Source: Vibrio sp. PID17_43 (lineage in GTDB: Bacteria > Pseudomonadota > Gammaproteobacteria > Enterobacterales > Vibrionaceae). Taken from it: a stretch of DNA of 64,000 nt. The notes below the pieces were generated by a model. It did no database searches. It saw only the letters and a program-made list of their open reading frames with translations, and was not told where the DNA came from. The DNA lies in the NCBI RefSeq assembly GCF_002608565.1, contig NZ_LIXM01000003.1, forward strand, positions 174,710 through 238,709, read 5' to 3'. This document shows, piece by piece, positions 46,892 to 55,051 of the stretch. The number at the start of each line of letters is the position of its first letter. Within the stretch, counting starts at the first letter, position 1. The translations under genes were made by a program, and so were the position numbers.

Positions 46892-47446
46892 TTAGTGATC
46901 ATGTGAATTGGAAGAAGGTGACGGCACGAGAACGATTTGCAGCCAACCTTGACGTTGACGATCTTCTTGCTTCATCAAGGCGCTAGCTTGAACAATACCA
47001 ACAGCCTGTGAAAACCAGATGTCTGCCTGAGCATTACGGCTATCGAGGAGCATAGACGCTGCACCTTGTTCATCCTGTCTCAGCCCGAGATAAAGTCCGG
47101 AACCGAGTCGTTTCCATTGGTGCGAACCTTTACGCTGCCAACTTTGGTCTTGTACAAATGGTGCAATCCAAAATGCTTCTAACTCACTCACTTCCGGCCA
47201 CGTGTCAGCGTCTACACGAAGATCTCGAATTTCTTCATGAGCGAGTTTGAGCTCAGCAACCATGGCAACCTCTTCTTGCGCAAGGTCAGTGATCGACACT
47301 TGATGAGCGAACACTTCCGAGTGCTCGGTCTCGGCTTGGTGGTACGGTAATAAGAACGTTGATGCCGTAAGGATTACGGTGACGGTCAATGCCACCCACT
47401 TTCCTTCTCGATTACCATTATTAGGTCGAACGATTTGTGTGTTCAT
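46892..47446 (-). CDS. FpvK-like membrane-anchored protein (DUF6162-like)
   Basis: A 184-residue protein with one N-terminal helix (WVALTVTVILTASTFLLPYH) and a periplasmic body (FAHQVSITDLAQEEVAMVAE, a helical stretch, then WPEVSELEAFWIAPFVQDQS). I assign it to the DUF6162 type seen next to metal ABC genes, matching FpvK in the Pseudomonas order. FpvG, H, J and K together are needed there for reductive iron release, but the job of K is not known. Its start overlaps the stop of the preceding small gene. Confidence 0.65.
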   Translation of the reverse strand: MNTQIVRPNNGNREGKWVALTVTVILTASTFLLPYHQAETEHSEVFAHQVSITDLAQEEVAMVAELKLAHEEIRDLRVDADTWPEVSELEAFWIAPFVQDQSWQRKGSHQWKRLGSGLYLGLRQDEQGAASMLLDSRNAQADIWFSQAVGIVQASALMKQEDRQRQGWLQIVLVPSPSSNSHDH

Positions 47447-47769
47447 TTCTCTTGTAACTCAACCACATCTACTTCGACGGGGTTTTCATGACCCGCATCA
47501 AACACAAGATAGAAATCCGTTTTCGGGTGAGGGAACTCTGCGATGGAACGCCTATCGGTTCTTACTTTGGCAATCAAGTTATCATCGTAGTCGTACATTT
47601 CGACATCAAAGTCCACTGCCGTTGAGCCATCCGAATAGCCAGCTTGGCAGATCACTTTTTCTTGTTCTAGATGGCAACTCATCAAAGGAAAATGTGCAAT
47701 AGCCTGAAACGATGCCAGTCCGAAGAACAATAAAGAGATTTTGAGAATGGAGGTGCTGTTCATGGTCAT
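47443..47769 (-). CDS. Small periplasmic protein (FpvJ position)
   Basis: A 108-residue exported protein: signal peptide about residues 1-25 (ILKISLLFFGLASFQAIAHF), then a short beta-rich domain with two cysteines (MSCHLEQEKVICQAGYSDGS) and ending ENPVEVDVVELQEK. I do not recognise a named domain. By position between the DUF4198 protein and the DUF6162-like protein it corresponds to FpvJ or FpvH of the Pseudomonas operon. The start could also be the ATG two codons downstream (47763). Confidence 0.65.
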   Translation of the reverse strand: MTMNSTSILKISLLFFGLASFQAIAHFPLMSCHLEQEKVICQAGYSDGSTAVDFDVEMYDYDDNLIAKVRTDRRSIAEFPHPKTDFYLVFDAGHENPVEVDVVELQEK

Positions 47770-47808
47770 TCCAAAGTGGCTCCCCTTTAACGGTGAGCCA
47801 CAATTTGC

Positions 47809-48639
47809 TTAGTTAAGTTGAGTTTCAAACGTCAGGTGAACATTCGCACTGGTTTTATCTGCTAGAGGGTCGTTTTTCAGCTCACCTTTATAGTTGGCTT
47901 TCATCAGGTAACGACCAGCGACTTCCGGCGTGAATGTAATTTTGCCATCTATATCACTCACTACATCGATTTGCTCTTGATGGTTGCGGTAAAGCGTACC
48001 TTCACGAGTAATTTCCGCAGTCACACCTTGTTGAGGTTCCCCATTAAAGAAAAATTGGAAGATCACTTCTTCACCTTCAATGATGTCTGAAGGGTGCGTA
48101 AGCGGCTTCATCTCAAGCCACTTACCTTCGATTTCAAACACTTTTTCTGTCGGCATACCAACCGTTACGTAGCTTTCTGCACGGGTGTAGCTTAGCAGAG
48201 TCACCACATCGCGTGCTTTTTCTGGAATAACGCTCGCACGGTCAGCCTTACTCGCTTTTGCCCGTTTGACCGTGTCACGACGGCCCGCCTTGTATTGGGT
48301 GTAATAGCTCGGTTGATTGTTGATCGCGACCTTGTGTGTGCCTTCCTCTTCGAAATAGAAGTCAAACATCGAGCGGCGTTTCCCGCGCACGACAAAATTA
48401 GGACGCTCAGAACGACCATCTGGCATGATCACAAACGCTTGTTCACTACCTGCGGGTTTATCAAAAACAAACGTACCGTGAGATGCGGTTACATCGAACG
48501 TTAGCCAATCACCACCTTCTTTCGACACCGTGAAATGAGAAGGAAGAACCCAACGGGGATGTGCTTGTGCCGTTGTCGCCGCAGCTAAACCCATTGCCAT
48601 TACGCTTGCTAGTGCCACCGCTTTCATTTTGGTCTTCAT
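47809..48639 (-). CDS. DUF4198 family periplasmic protein
   Basis: A 276-residue exported protein: signal peptide 1-26 (AVALASVMAMGLAAATTAQA) and then HPRWVLPSHFTVSKEGGDWL, the start of DUF4198 proteins, which are found with nickel, cobalt and other metal transporters (NikK relatives). The C-terminal half looks like an Ig-like domain (GEEVIFQFFFNGEPQQGVTA, GKITFTPEVAGRYLMKANY). A histidine directly after the signal cleavage site is a candidate metal ligand, as in NikM/NikK-type proteins. It could act as a metal-handling helper for the reductive step. Confidence 0.8.
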   Translation of the reverse strand: MKTKMKAVALASVMAMGLAAATTAQAHPRWVLPSHFTVSKEGGDWLTFDVTASHGTFVFDKPAGSEQAFVIMPDGRSERPNFVVRGKRRSMFDFYFEEEGTHKVAINNQPSYYTQYKAGRRDTVKRAKASKADRASVIPEKARDVVTLLSYTRAESYVTVGMPTEKVFEIEGKWLEMKPLTHPSDIIEGEEVIFQFFFNGEPQQGVTAEITREGTLYRNHQEQIDVVSDIDGKITFTPEVAGRYLMKANYKGELKNDPLADKTSANVHLTFETQLN

Positions 48640-48655
48640 TATTACTCCTTCTCTA

Positions 48656-49195
48656 TCACTTGACTTGGTAATTGACGGTGATTACGCCCGTCTCTTCCGT
48701 TGGTTTGATTTGGTAGCGTGCTTCTTTGTCTGCTAACTGAATTTTTTGACGCAGGTAGTTGCGACCACCGTGCTCACGCACGACTTCTACATGCAATGTA
48801 TAGCCACCTTGCTCAAGGCGCTGACCGTCATCGTTGGTACCATCCCAAACAAAGCGATATTGACCTGCCGGGCGAGTTGCTGATGTTACCGCATCAACCA
48901 GTTCACGATCGTAACGACCGACTTTGCGCCACCAGCTACGAAGGTCTTTTAACCATTCATCTTTACCAACCCAAAGCTGGATGGTTTTCACTGGTTTACG
49001 TTTCTCATCCTCAATCCAAACCGCCACATAAGGACGTGCGTTCATTGAGGTATCGATTTTTGGTAACTCAAATTCAACATCGACTTTGGCATTATCTGGT
49101 AGTGGTTCCGCCAAAAGAGGAAGTGGAATCAGCGCGGCTATAAGTGCAGCCTTATAAAATGGGGGGCGACGGAAGAATCGACCTGCGTTTAACAT
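48656..49195 (-). CDS. DUF2271 family periplasmic protein
   Basis: A 179-residue protein with an N-terminal helix/signal (YKAALIAALIPLPLLA) and a beta-sandwich body: FELPKIDTSMNARPYVAVWI, TIQLWVGKDEWLKDLRSWWR, YRFVWDGTNDDGQRLEQGGY. These blocks are characteristic of DUF2271, often encoded beside PepSY-domain reductase genes. Start at 49195 (MLNAGRFF) is chosen to give a normal signal peptide; the longer frame from 49234 overlaps the PepSY gene. It probably interacts with the PepSY protein at the periplasmic face. Confidence 0.8.
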   Translation of the reverse strand: MLNAGRFFRRPPFYKAALIAALIPLPLLAEPLPDNAKVDVEFELPKIDTSMNARPYVAVWIEDEKRKPVKTIQLWVGKDEWLKDLRSWWRKVGRYDRELVDAVTSATRPAGQYRFVWDGTNDDGQRLEQGGYTLHVEVVREHGGRNYLRQKIQLADKEARYQIKPTEETGVITVNYQVK

Positions 49196-49217
49196 AGGGT
49201 TCTCTCTATATGACCTG

Positions 49218-49847
49218 TTATGGCACAGCAACAAAATAAATAACGAACGACAATACGGTGCCTAAACTCATCCACTGCATCGACGTTCTGAATGTTTTCT
49301 TCTTTGGTAACAACAGGCACACACCAGTCAGGGCAAAAAACACCATTAACACTGCTGTTATGTCGATAAACCACTTCCACGTGTCGCCACTATTACGCCC
49401 TTTGTGTAAATCATTAAGCTGCGCAACAATGCCGTAGTGGGTGGTTTCAATTTCAGCTTGGCCCGTTGTCATATCAACAAAAACGGTGGCGTTGTAACCT
49501 GGACCTTTAAAATCCAAAGAAAGCTCGCCTAATACCAATTCTCCATTTTCTACTTCGGTGTAGACGTCCAAAGCTGATGGCATTCCACGCAGTTCATTTT
49601 CTTGAGTAAGGAAATCCAACAACGCCGAACGATTTGGTTGAAAGTTTCCCTCTCTTTCAAAAAGGATCTGAGAGGGAATAGTCAGAGTGTATTGCTGGAT
49701 GATGGGTTCACTGCGCTCGAACAACTCAGGGCGATTCAAGGTAATCCCTGTCAACGCGAAAAAAAGCGTCACCGCTAAAAGTGCCATAGAAACATAAATG
49801 TGCAGGCGGCGAGCCCAAGTTTGAACACCTTTGCTTTTGAACAACAT
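49218..49847 (-). CDS. PepSY-domain inner-membrane protein (FpvG-like reductase)
   Basis: A 209-residue membrane protein: helix 1 (LHIYVSMALLAVTLFFALTG), a periplasmic PepSY region (LGELSLDFKGPGYNATVFVD, EIETTHYGIVAQLNDLHKGR), then two C-terminal helices (WFIDITAVLMVFFALTGVCL and SLGTVLSFVIYFVAV). In Pseudomonas aeruginosa FpvG reduces ferri-pyoverdine iron in the periplasm; this protein has the same layout and heads an operon of the same order. H-containing helices could bind heme, as in related PepSY_TM proteins. A strong Fur box lies 39 bp upstream of its ATG. First gene of the nine-gene operon. Confidence 0.8.
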   Translation of the reverse strand: MLFKSKGVQTWARRLHIYVSMALLAVTLFFALTGITLNRPELFERSEPIIQQYTLTIPSQILFEREGNFQPNRSALLDFLTQENELRGMPSALDVYTEVENGELVLGELSLDFKGPGYNATVFVDMTTGQAEIETTHYGIVAQLNDLHKGRNSGDTWKWFIDITAVLMVFFALTGVCLLLPKKKTFRTSMQWMSLGTVLSFVIYFVAVP

Positions 49848-49885
49848 AGAAAATAATCATCACCAATAACCATGAATTGCAATTT

Positions 49886-49906
49886 AAGTGATAATCATTC
49901 GTATTG
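49886..49906. promoter_or_regulatory. Fur box of the PepSY/ABC operon
   Basis: The 21 bases match the 21-bp gammaproteobacterial Fur consensus (AAATGATAAT-n-ATTnTCATTT) in 17 positions, with the core TGATAATCATTCGTA. It lies about 40 bp before the first gene of the minus-strand operon, so iron repression is expected. Confidence 0.75.
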
Positions 49907-49973
49907 GCATTTAATTTACATTATTTACGTTTCAATATTCTGCAACGATAGCGTTTCTGGAAGGGTTGAAACA

Positions 49974-50003
49974 AAAAGACCCGAGCTTGCACTCAGGTCT
50001 TTA
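49974..50003 (-). terminator. Terminator of the TonB operon
   Basis: AGACCCGAG (49978-49986 region) pairs with CTCAGGTCT (to 50002), and on the minus strand TTTTTGTTTC follows. It separates the TonB operon from the Fur-regulated ABC operon. Confidence 0.75.
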
Positions 50004-50022
50004 GGCTTCTTTCAATAACAGA

Positions 50023-51195
50023 CTAGCCGCTTTGACTCTCTTTTGCGTGACGCAATTGAGAGAGGTATTTCACCCAACTATCTGCTTGAGTGGATGGTTC
50101 AATCTCATTGGCTCGTTTCGCGTTAGCGAGGGCATCGTCGAGTCGCTTTAATTTATAGTACGCACGAGTCTTCACCAATGCGACATCCGCTTTGCGTCCA
50201 GGAACGTTATCTAAAGCGACAAGCGCATCTTGATAATGACCTTCCTGAACTAACAGTTGCGACAGATTCCAATAGTATTGACGATCCAATTTGGCTGCTA
50301 CGCGCCAACTATCAATCGACTTCTGCCACTCTTTCGCTATTTGCCAATACGTCGCTTGTTGTGCTTTCAGTTTGCTGTCTGAGTTAATGTCATTTAACTC
50401 AGCCAACACTTTCGCTGCTCGCTCCGGGATACCACGCTTGCCATACAGCTGAGCAAGAAGTTTCAAGTCATCTTGATTCAAGGTAACGCCTTGCAATTTA
50501 GCAAGGGCTAGAGAGTCAAGTGCGCGCTTGTCATCATCCACTCGCAAATAAAGCGCAACAAGTTGTCGCCACCACTCCACACGCTCTGGCTCAATCGCTA
50601 TCAAACGTTTGATCGTACCTATTGCGGATTGCCACTTTTTCAGTTCAAGTTCCGCAGACAATTTGATCGACAGTGGTGCCATCTTATCTGGCAGACCCAA
50701 CTTCTCGTATCGAGCCATCGCAGAAAGCACTTTGTTCCATTGATTTAGCTGATAGTGGGACTGTGCGATACGCAACCAAATATCGTGCGATTTTTGCTTC
50801 TTTGACACTGATTTGCTCAAGTCGTAGTAGTGAGGCAGAGCTTTAGTAAACTGCTGCTCGTTGAGCAACATGTCGGCCAGCATCTTACGTGTTTGCCAAG
50901 CTTGCTCGTCGTTCAAAAGACCGCTATTTACTGCGCTCTCCAGTTGTTTGATAGCCGGCTTAACTTGCTCATTTTGCCAATAGAAAATACCCAGCATCCG
51001 AGCAACAAACGCTTGATCATATTCGCGAGATAAGTCGAGGCTTTCAAGCGTGGAGATGGCTTCTTGCAGCTTTTCTTCTTGCGCTAGGTTATGAGCACGC
51101 TGAACGCGAGTTGCTGTGTACTGACTCAGTTCATTCGCGACAGTGGTAAAAGCACTCAGGCTTAATACTGCACCAATTAAGAATTGCTTCATCAT
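50023..51195 (-). CDS. Periplasmic TPR-repeat protein of the TonB system
   Basis: A 390-residue exported protein: signal peptide 1-20 (FLIGAVLSLSAFTTVA) and then eight or more tetratricopeptide repeats through the whole length (for instance PAIKQLESAVNSGLLNDEQA, YYDLSKSVSKKQKSHDIWLR, ALVALDNVPGRKADVALVKT). A TPR gene closes the TonB2-type operon in other vibrios in the same position. It probably scaffolds the TonB complex in the periplasm; no enzymatic motif. Start overlaps the tonB stop. Confidence 0.85.
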   Translation of the reverse strand: MMKQFLIGAVLSLSAFTTVANELSQYTATRVQRAHNLAQEEKLQEAISTLESLDLSREYDQAFVARMLGIFYWQNEQVKPAIKQLESAVNSGLLNDEQAWQTRKMLADMLLNEQQFTKALPHYYDLSKSVSKKQKSHDIWLRIAQSHYQLNQWNKVLSAMARYEKLGLPDKMAPLSIKLSAELELKKWQSAIGTIKRLIAIEPERVEWWRQLVALYLRVDDDKRALDSLALAKLQGVTLNQDDLKLLAQLYGKRGIPERAAKVLAELNDINSDSKLKAQQATYWQIAKEWQKSIDSWRVAAKLDRQYYWNLSQLLVQEGHYQDALVALDNVPGRKADVALVKTRAYYKLKRLDDALANAKRANEIEPSTQADSWVKYLSQLRHAKESQSG

Positions 51196-51812
51196 TTGGC
51201 TAACTTGAACTCCACTCTTCTGGTTTGCCCAAAGCGCTCGACCGCAACACCGTTTTCGACTTTCGGCTGATACTTCGACTTCTTCAATGCACGAATGGCT
51301 TCTTTTTCGAACATTCTCTTAGGCTTAGCATCAATCACTTCGATATCTTTAGGGCGGCCTGTCGCATCGATTGTAAAGCGCATCGTCACGTAGCCTTCTA
51401 TCTTCCGCTTAACCGCTTTACTTGGATAGCGAGGCTCTGGGCTGTATAGCATCATTGCCTGTTGGTTACCCATGATACCTTTCAGGTTCGGTGCACTGAT
51501 CGCAATACCATCCAGTGCGGTGTTCAGACCCAATGCACTGATTGGCGTTACTTGGCTCATTGGCTCTGCTTGAGTTGCAGCTTGAGACAAATTCATCGGC
51601 TCTGGCGATTTTGGTGGTTCAGGCTGCTCAGGTACAGCGCGTTGACGACGTTGCACATCAGCATCGTTCTCTACCATCACCATATCAAAGCGCACCGCCT
51701 CCGAAGGTTTAGGTGCACGTTGATTGCCTTTATCGATCATCCACGCCATAAAGCTAAACAGGCTCACCGCAATCATTATTGACGCTGGTAGTGCGAGTAA
51801 CAGCCTGCCCAT
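51192..51812 (-). CDS. tonB: TonB energy-transducing protein (TonB2/TonB3 type)
   Basis: A 206-residue protein: N-terminal anchor helix (ALPASIMIAVSLFSFMAWMI), a short proline-rich segment (PEQPEPPKSPEP) and the C-terminal TonB domain (YPSKAVKRKIEGYVTMRFTI, KRMFEKEAIRALKKSKYQP). It is shorter than E. coli TonB (239 aa), as is usual for the second and third TonB of vibrios that work with TtpC. It couples the proton gradient to outer-membrane receptors such as the one encoded at 55-57 kb. Coupled with exbD and the TPR gene by overlaps. Confidence 0.9.
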   Translation of the reverse strand: MGRLLLALPASIMIAVSLFSFMAWMIDKGNQRAPKPSEAVRFDMVMVENDADVQRRQRAVPEQPEPPKSPEPMNLSQAATQAEPMSQVTPISALGLNTALDGIAISAPNLKGIMGNQQAMMLYSPEPRYPSKAVKRKIEGYVTMRFTIDATGRPKDIEVIDAKPKRMFEKEAIRALKKSKYQPKVENGVAVERFGQTRRVEFKLAK

Positions 51813-52216
51813 TAAGGTTTCTCCGCCGCCAACGCGATGTTCTTCACGCCTGCACCCTTTGCCGCATCCATCACTTTCACAACCGTACCGTTGTAAGCAT
51901 GTTCGTCAGCTTGAATCACAAGCGACGCGTCTGGCTGCTCAAGCAATAGGTGCTCAATGGCGGCTTCCACACGCTCGATATCTACCAAACGTTTATCGAT
52001 GTACACGTCATTTGCTGCGGTTACCGCGATAAAAATGCCCGCGTCTTTTTGACTAACCACGTTCGATGCTTGGGGGCGATTCACTTCCACACCAGACTCT
52101 CGCACAAATGAGCTAGTCACAATGAAGAAAATCAACATGATGAAGACAATATCCAGCATCGAGGTTAAGTCGATCTGTGCTTCATCCTGTCGATGAGTTC
52201 TACGTCCGAGTCTCAC
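51812..52216 (-). CDS. exbD: ExbD biopolymer transport protein
   Basis: A 134-residue protein with one membrane helix: IDLTSMLDIVFIMLIFFIVT contains the proton-carrying Asp, followed by a periplasmic domain (VVSQKDAGIFIAVTAANDVY, LEQPDASLVIQADEHAYNGT). Partner of ExbB and TonB. Overlaps both neighbours by a few bases. Confidence 0.93.
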   Translation of the reverse strand: MRLGRRTHRQDEAQIDLTSMLDIVFIMLIFFIVTSSFVRESGVEVNRPQASNVVSQKDAGIFIAVTAANDVYIDKRLVDIERVEAAIEHLLLEQPDASLVIQADEHAYNGTVVKVMDAAKGAGVKNIALAAEKP

Positions 52217-52767
52217 TTCTGACTCCTTAAAGATTGTTCTAACTGGAGGGCTTTGCGCTCACACACCTTGCTTAAGCGCGCATGCACAAACATGCCAGCA
52301 AGTGCTGCAACCATACCTGCCATGGTTGGCAGCGTCGCAAGTGAAATACCCGAAGCCATCAATTTTGGATTACTGCTGCCTTGTGTAGCCATCACATCAA
52401 ACACCGTGATCATGCCAGTCACCGTTCCCAATAGACCAAGCATTGGACAGATCGCCACAAGTACTTTGATGGTTGAAAGGTTTTGGTTCAGTTCAATGTG
52501 CGCTTTGGCAATCCATCCTTCGCGGATTTGATGCGCGTACCAAGAGTGATGATCGGCTCTTGCTGACCACTGCTTAAAAAGCTGTTTCTTCACCTTTGGA
52601 AATTCCGTTGTTAGGTAAAGAACACGCTCCATCACCAGTAACCAGCACACCGCAACAACGGCTGCCAACCACCATAGAATTTGGCCACCTTGTTGCATGA
52701 AGCGCATCAAAGTTGAGGCCCAATCCTGGCTGATCAAACCCAATGTGTTGAGTAGGATCTGCTCCAT
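52213..52767 (-). CDS. exbB: ExbB-type proton channel subunit
   Basis: A 184-residue MotA/TolQ/ExbB protein with three helices: one near the N-terminus (ILWWLAAVVAVCWLLVMERV) and two in the channel region (IKVLVAICPMLGLLGTVTGM and AGISLATLPTMAGMVAALAG). It is the short ExbB2 form that works together with the longer TtpC encoded just before it. Start overlaps the ttpC stop. Confidence 0.92.
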   Translation of the reverse strand: MEQILLNTLGLISQDWASTLMRFMQQGGQILWWLAAVVAVCWLLVMERVLYLTTEFPKVKKQLFKQWSARADHHSWYAHQIREGWIAKAHIELNQNLSTIKVLVAICPMLGLLGTVTGMITVFDVMATQGSSNPKLMASGISLATLPTMAGMVAALAGMFVHARLSKVCERKALQLEQSLRSQK

Positions 52768-54155
52768 TACGCTGCGTTCTCCGCTACAGTGTTCGGTGCT
52801 TTTTGACCTTTTGCCATATCACGCTCCGCTTGCTCTGCCACAAGACCAATGCCCTGCTTCTCAAGGATATTGCGAATGTTCTCAGCTTGAGAGCTCAATA
52901 CGTTGTGTGCCAGAAGCAGCGGCATCGCAGCAACCAAGCCAAGTACAGTGGTAACAAGTGCCATTGAGATACCGCCAGCCATGACTTTCGGATCACCGTT
53001 ACCAAACTGAGTGATCACTTGGAAAGTTTCGATCATGCCTGTTACCGTACCCAGTAGACCAAGCATCGGTGCCAGTGCCGCAAGCAGTTTCAGCATCGAC
53101 AAACCTTTTTCTAGATGCGTTTGCTCATCCACCACCGCTTCTAATAAACGAAGCTCTAATGCTTCAACGCTACGATGTTTGTCTTTTTGGTATACCGCAA
53201 GGATACGACCAAGTGGGTTATCTTCTGGTTGAGTTGGATTCTTAAGCTGTTTGGCGATTTTATGACGGGCAATCATTAGTGATACACCGCGAACCAACGC
53301 AATGATCAAACCAATCGCTAACAAGCCAAGAATGATCTGACCAACCACACCACCAGCGTTCAGGCGATCGGCCATCGTTGGCGAGTTTGCTAGTTGCTCA
53401 AGGAGTATGCCGCGAGAGGGGTCAATCACCACTGAGTCGATGTCACCGGTCTTTAAGCTGCTTGCTGTTGGACCATTTTCTGGTTGGCGAAGGTAATTCA
53501 CCGCATCACCGCGTTGACCGTTCCACTTCACGTAACCAGCGTCACTTAGCAGCGCCAATGAGCCAAGGCGAACACCGTTGACCGTTTGTTCACGACCTTC
53601 ACCATCAAGCAGAGTGAATGACACCTTCGCCAGCTCACCACTTGCTTTAACTTGCTCTTCCATACTGCGCCACATCGCGTCAAGCTGCGGCAACGTTGGT
53701 AGTGATTTAGCGGCAACGATATCGTCGATATTTTGCTGGTATGAGTTTGCATCTACACCAGTAACAGAATACTTAAGTTCTGCTTCCAGCTCTTTAGCAT
53801 TTTGACGAACCACACCAAATAGCTCACCCAAGCTGCCAGTTTCAAGGCGTAGCTTTTCTTCTAACTGCGCAAGTTCCGCTTCATTTTCACTGAACGTCAC
53901 CGCTAGTGTATCGGCTTCTGCTTGCAGCGCTGATCGCTCAGCCACAAGCTTGTTTTTCATTGCTTGCAGCTCTTGTTGGGTTTGCATAAAGCCAGACTCA
54001 CGAGCGACGTTGTGCGACTGTTGTTGACGATTTTCTTGTTGCACTTTCTGCAGCAAGGTTTTGTTCGCTGAAGCTTGAGCATCGCTTGAAAATGTGGCGT
54101 GAGAGAGAAGCGCAGTACAAGAAATCAATGCGACCGATAGCCATTTCTTCATCAT
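52767..54155 (-). CDS. ttpC: TtpC-like long MotA/TolQ/ExbB protein
   Basis: A 462-residue protein. A signal peptide (LSVALISCTALLSHATFS), a long coiled-coil periplasmic region (about residues 30-120, Gln/Glu/Leu-rich), a periplasmic domain, a helix near residue 270 (VVGQIILGLLAIGLIIALVR) and a C-terminal ExbB-like channel domain (LLAALAPMLGLLGTVTGMIE, AGGISMALVTTVLGLVAAMP). TtpC is required for function of the TonB2 and TonB3 systems of vibrios. Start at 54155 (two adjacent Met codons are possible). Second gene of the operon, after the DUF3450 gene. Confidence 0.92.
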   Translation of the reverse strand: MMKKWLSVALISCTALLSHATFSSDAQASANKTLLQKVQQENRQQQSHNVARESGFMQTQQELQAMKNKLVAERSALQAEADTLAVTFSENEAELAQLEEKLRLETGSLGELFGVVRQNAKELEAELKYSVTGVDANSYQQNIDDIVAAKSLPTLPQLDAMWRSMEEQVKASGELAKVSFTLLDGEGREQTVNGVRLGSLALLSDAGYVKWNGQRGDAVNYLRQPENGPTASSLKTGDIDSVVIDPSRGILLEQLANSPTMADRLNAGGVVGQIILGLLAIGLIIALVRGVSLMIARHKIAKQLKNPTQPEDNPLGRILAVYQKDKHRSVEALELRLLEAVVDEQTHLEKGLSMLKLLAALAPMLGLLGTVTGMIETFQVITQFGNGDPKVMAGGISMALVTTVLGLVAAMPLLLAHNVLSSQAENIRNILEKQGIGLVAEQAERDMAKGQKAPNTVAENAA

Positions 54156-54158
54156 TAT

Positions 54159-54926
54159 TTATTTGCCCTCCGCAACGTTTAGAGACACAGGCAAAGTAAG
54201 CATGCTCGGTGCGATCTGTTTGTTTGCCATCGCAAAGGCTTTATCGAGATCTGGCTTTTGATTAGGATCAACCGCTTGCCACACATTTTGTTGCTGTGAC
54301 CAACGCCAGAAATGTTCACCTGACAAGCTACGTGCAATAAGCGATACGCGGCCTAGGTAAAGAATATCAGCTTCAATTTGGTCCTTGCTACCCAAGGCGA
54401 TCTTACCTTGGTAAACACCGATCTTAGTGCCGTAATCCATTTCAATTTGGTACGCTTCTAAAATTCGGCGGAATTTTTCAGCATCTGTGACATCTGCGCG
54501 GATCATCATAGCGTCGAGTTTTTCGATACGCGCTGCACGCTGCGCCTTACGAATTGGCTTATCCTCCGCCACAATCGTTTTAAGACCATCGAGCATGTGG
54601 TACATCAAAGGCACCACGCCTTGACGAGTCTGAGCAATCTGCTCAATTTGCTCGTTAAGACTTTCTACTTCTTGGTTTTGGCTATCAACAAGGCTCGCGA
54701 GGTGGTTGCGATAAATTGTCAAATTGCTGACTTCTTCCTGCAGCTGTTCAATCTCAGCTTCTAAAGTCAGCGCTTTTTCTGCACTTATATCAATGCGTTT
54801 TTGGCTCACTGCCGACGCTTGGTTAGTTTTACTCTGCATGGCTTGTGCATCGTTAAGATTTTCCGCGTGAACGGGAATCAAAACCGATGAGAGCAACAAC
54901 GCAATACTTGATTTCATTAGATTCAT
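54159..54926 (-). CDS. DUF3450 family periplasmic protein of the TonB operon
   Basis: A 255-residue exported protein: signal peptide 1-21 (SSIALLLSSVLIPVHA), a coiled coil about residues 35-110 (EKALTLEAEIEQLQEEVSNL), then a globular end with RILEAYQIEMDYGTKIGVYQ and KIALGSKDQIEADILYLGRV. DUF3450 genes lead TonB2-type operons, and the product probably works beside TtpC in the periplasm. First gene of the six-gene unit DUF3450-ttpC-exbB-exbD-tonB-TPR. No Fur box seen directly before it; transcription may come from the receptor promoter. Confidence 0.88.
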   Translation of the reverse strand: MNLMKSSIALLLSSVLIPVHAENLNDAQAMQSKTNQASAVSQKRIDISAEKALTLEAEIEQLQEEVSNLTIYRNHLASLVDSQNQEVESLNEQIEQIAQTRQGVVPLMYHMLDGLKTIVAEDKPIRKAQRAARIEKLDAMMIRADVTDAEKFRRILEAYQIEMDYGTKIGVYQGKIALGSKDQIEADILYLGRVSLIARSLSGEHFWRWSQQQNVWQAVDPNQKPDLDKAFAMANKQIAPSMLTLPVSLNVAEGK

Positions 54927-54956
54927 ACGAGTTTACATATCTTAATTCTAGAAACA

Positions 54957-55010
54957 CTATACCCAAGTAATCTCAAGGTTCGCGTTTCAACGAAAATTAC
55001 TTGGGTATAG
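54957..55010. repeat. Dispersed intergenic palindromic repeat, copy 2 (perfect 15-bp arms)
   Basis: CTATACCCAAGTAAT (54957-54971) and its exact reverse complement at 54996-55010 enclose 24 bases. It shares its arm sequence with the elements at 29740 and 62136. Sitting between the receptor and TonB operon, the transcript would form a stable hairpin that may act as a partial terminator or RNA processing site. Confidence 0.85.
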
Positions 55011-55051
55011 CAAAGGGGAAGCCTACCCCTCCCCTTTCTTCGTCAGCTTAT

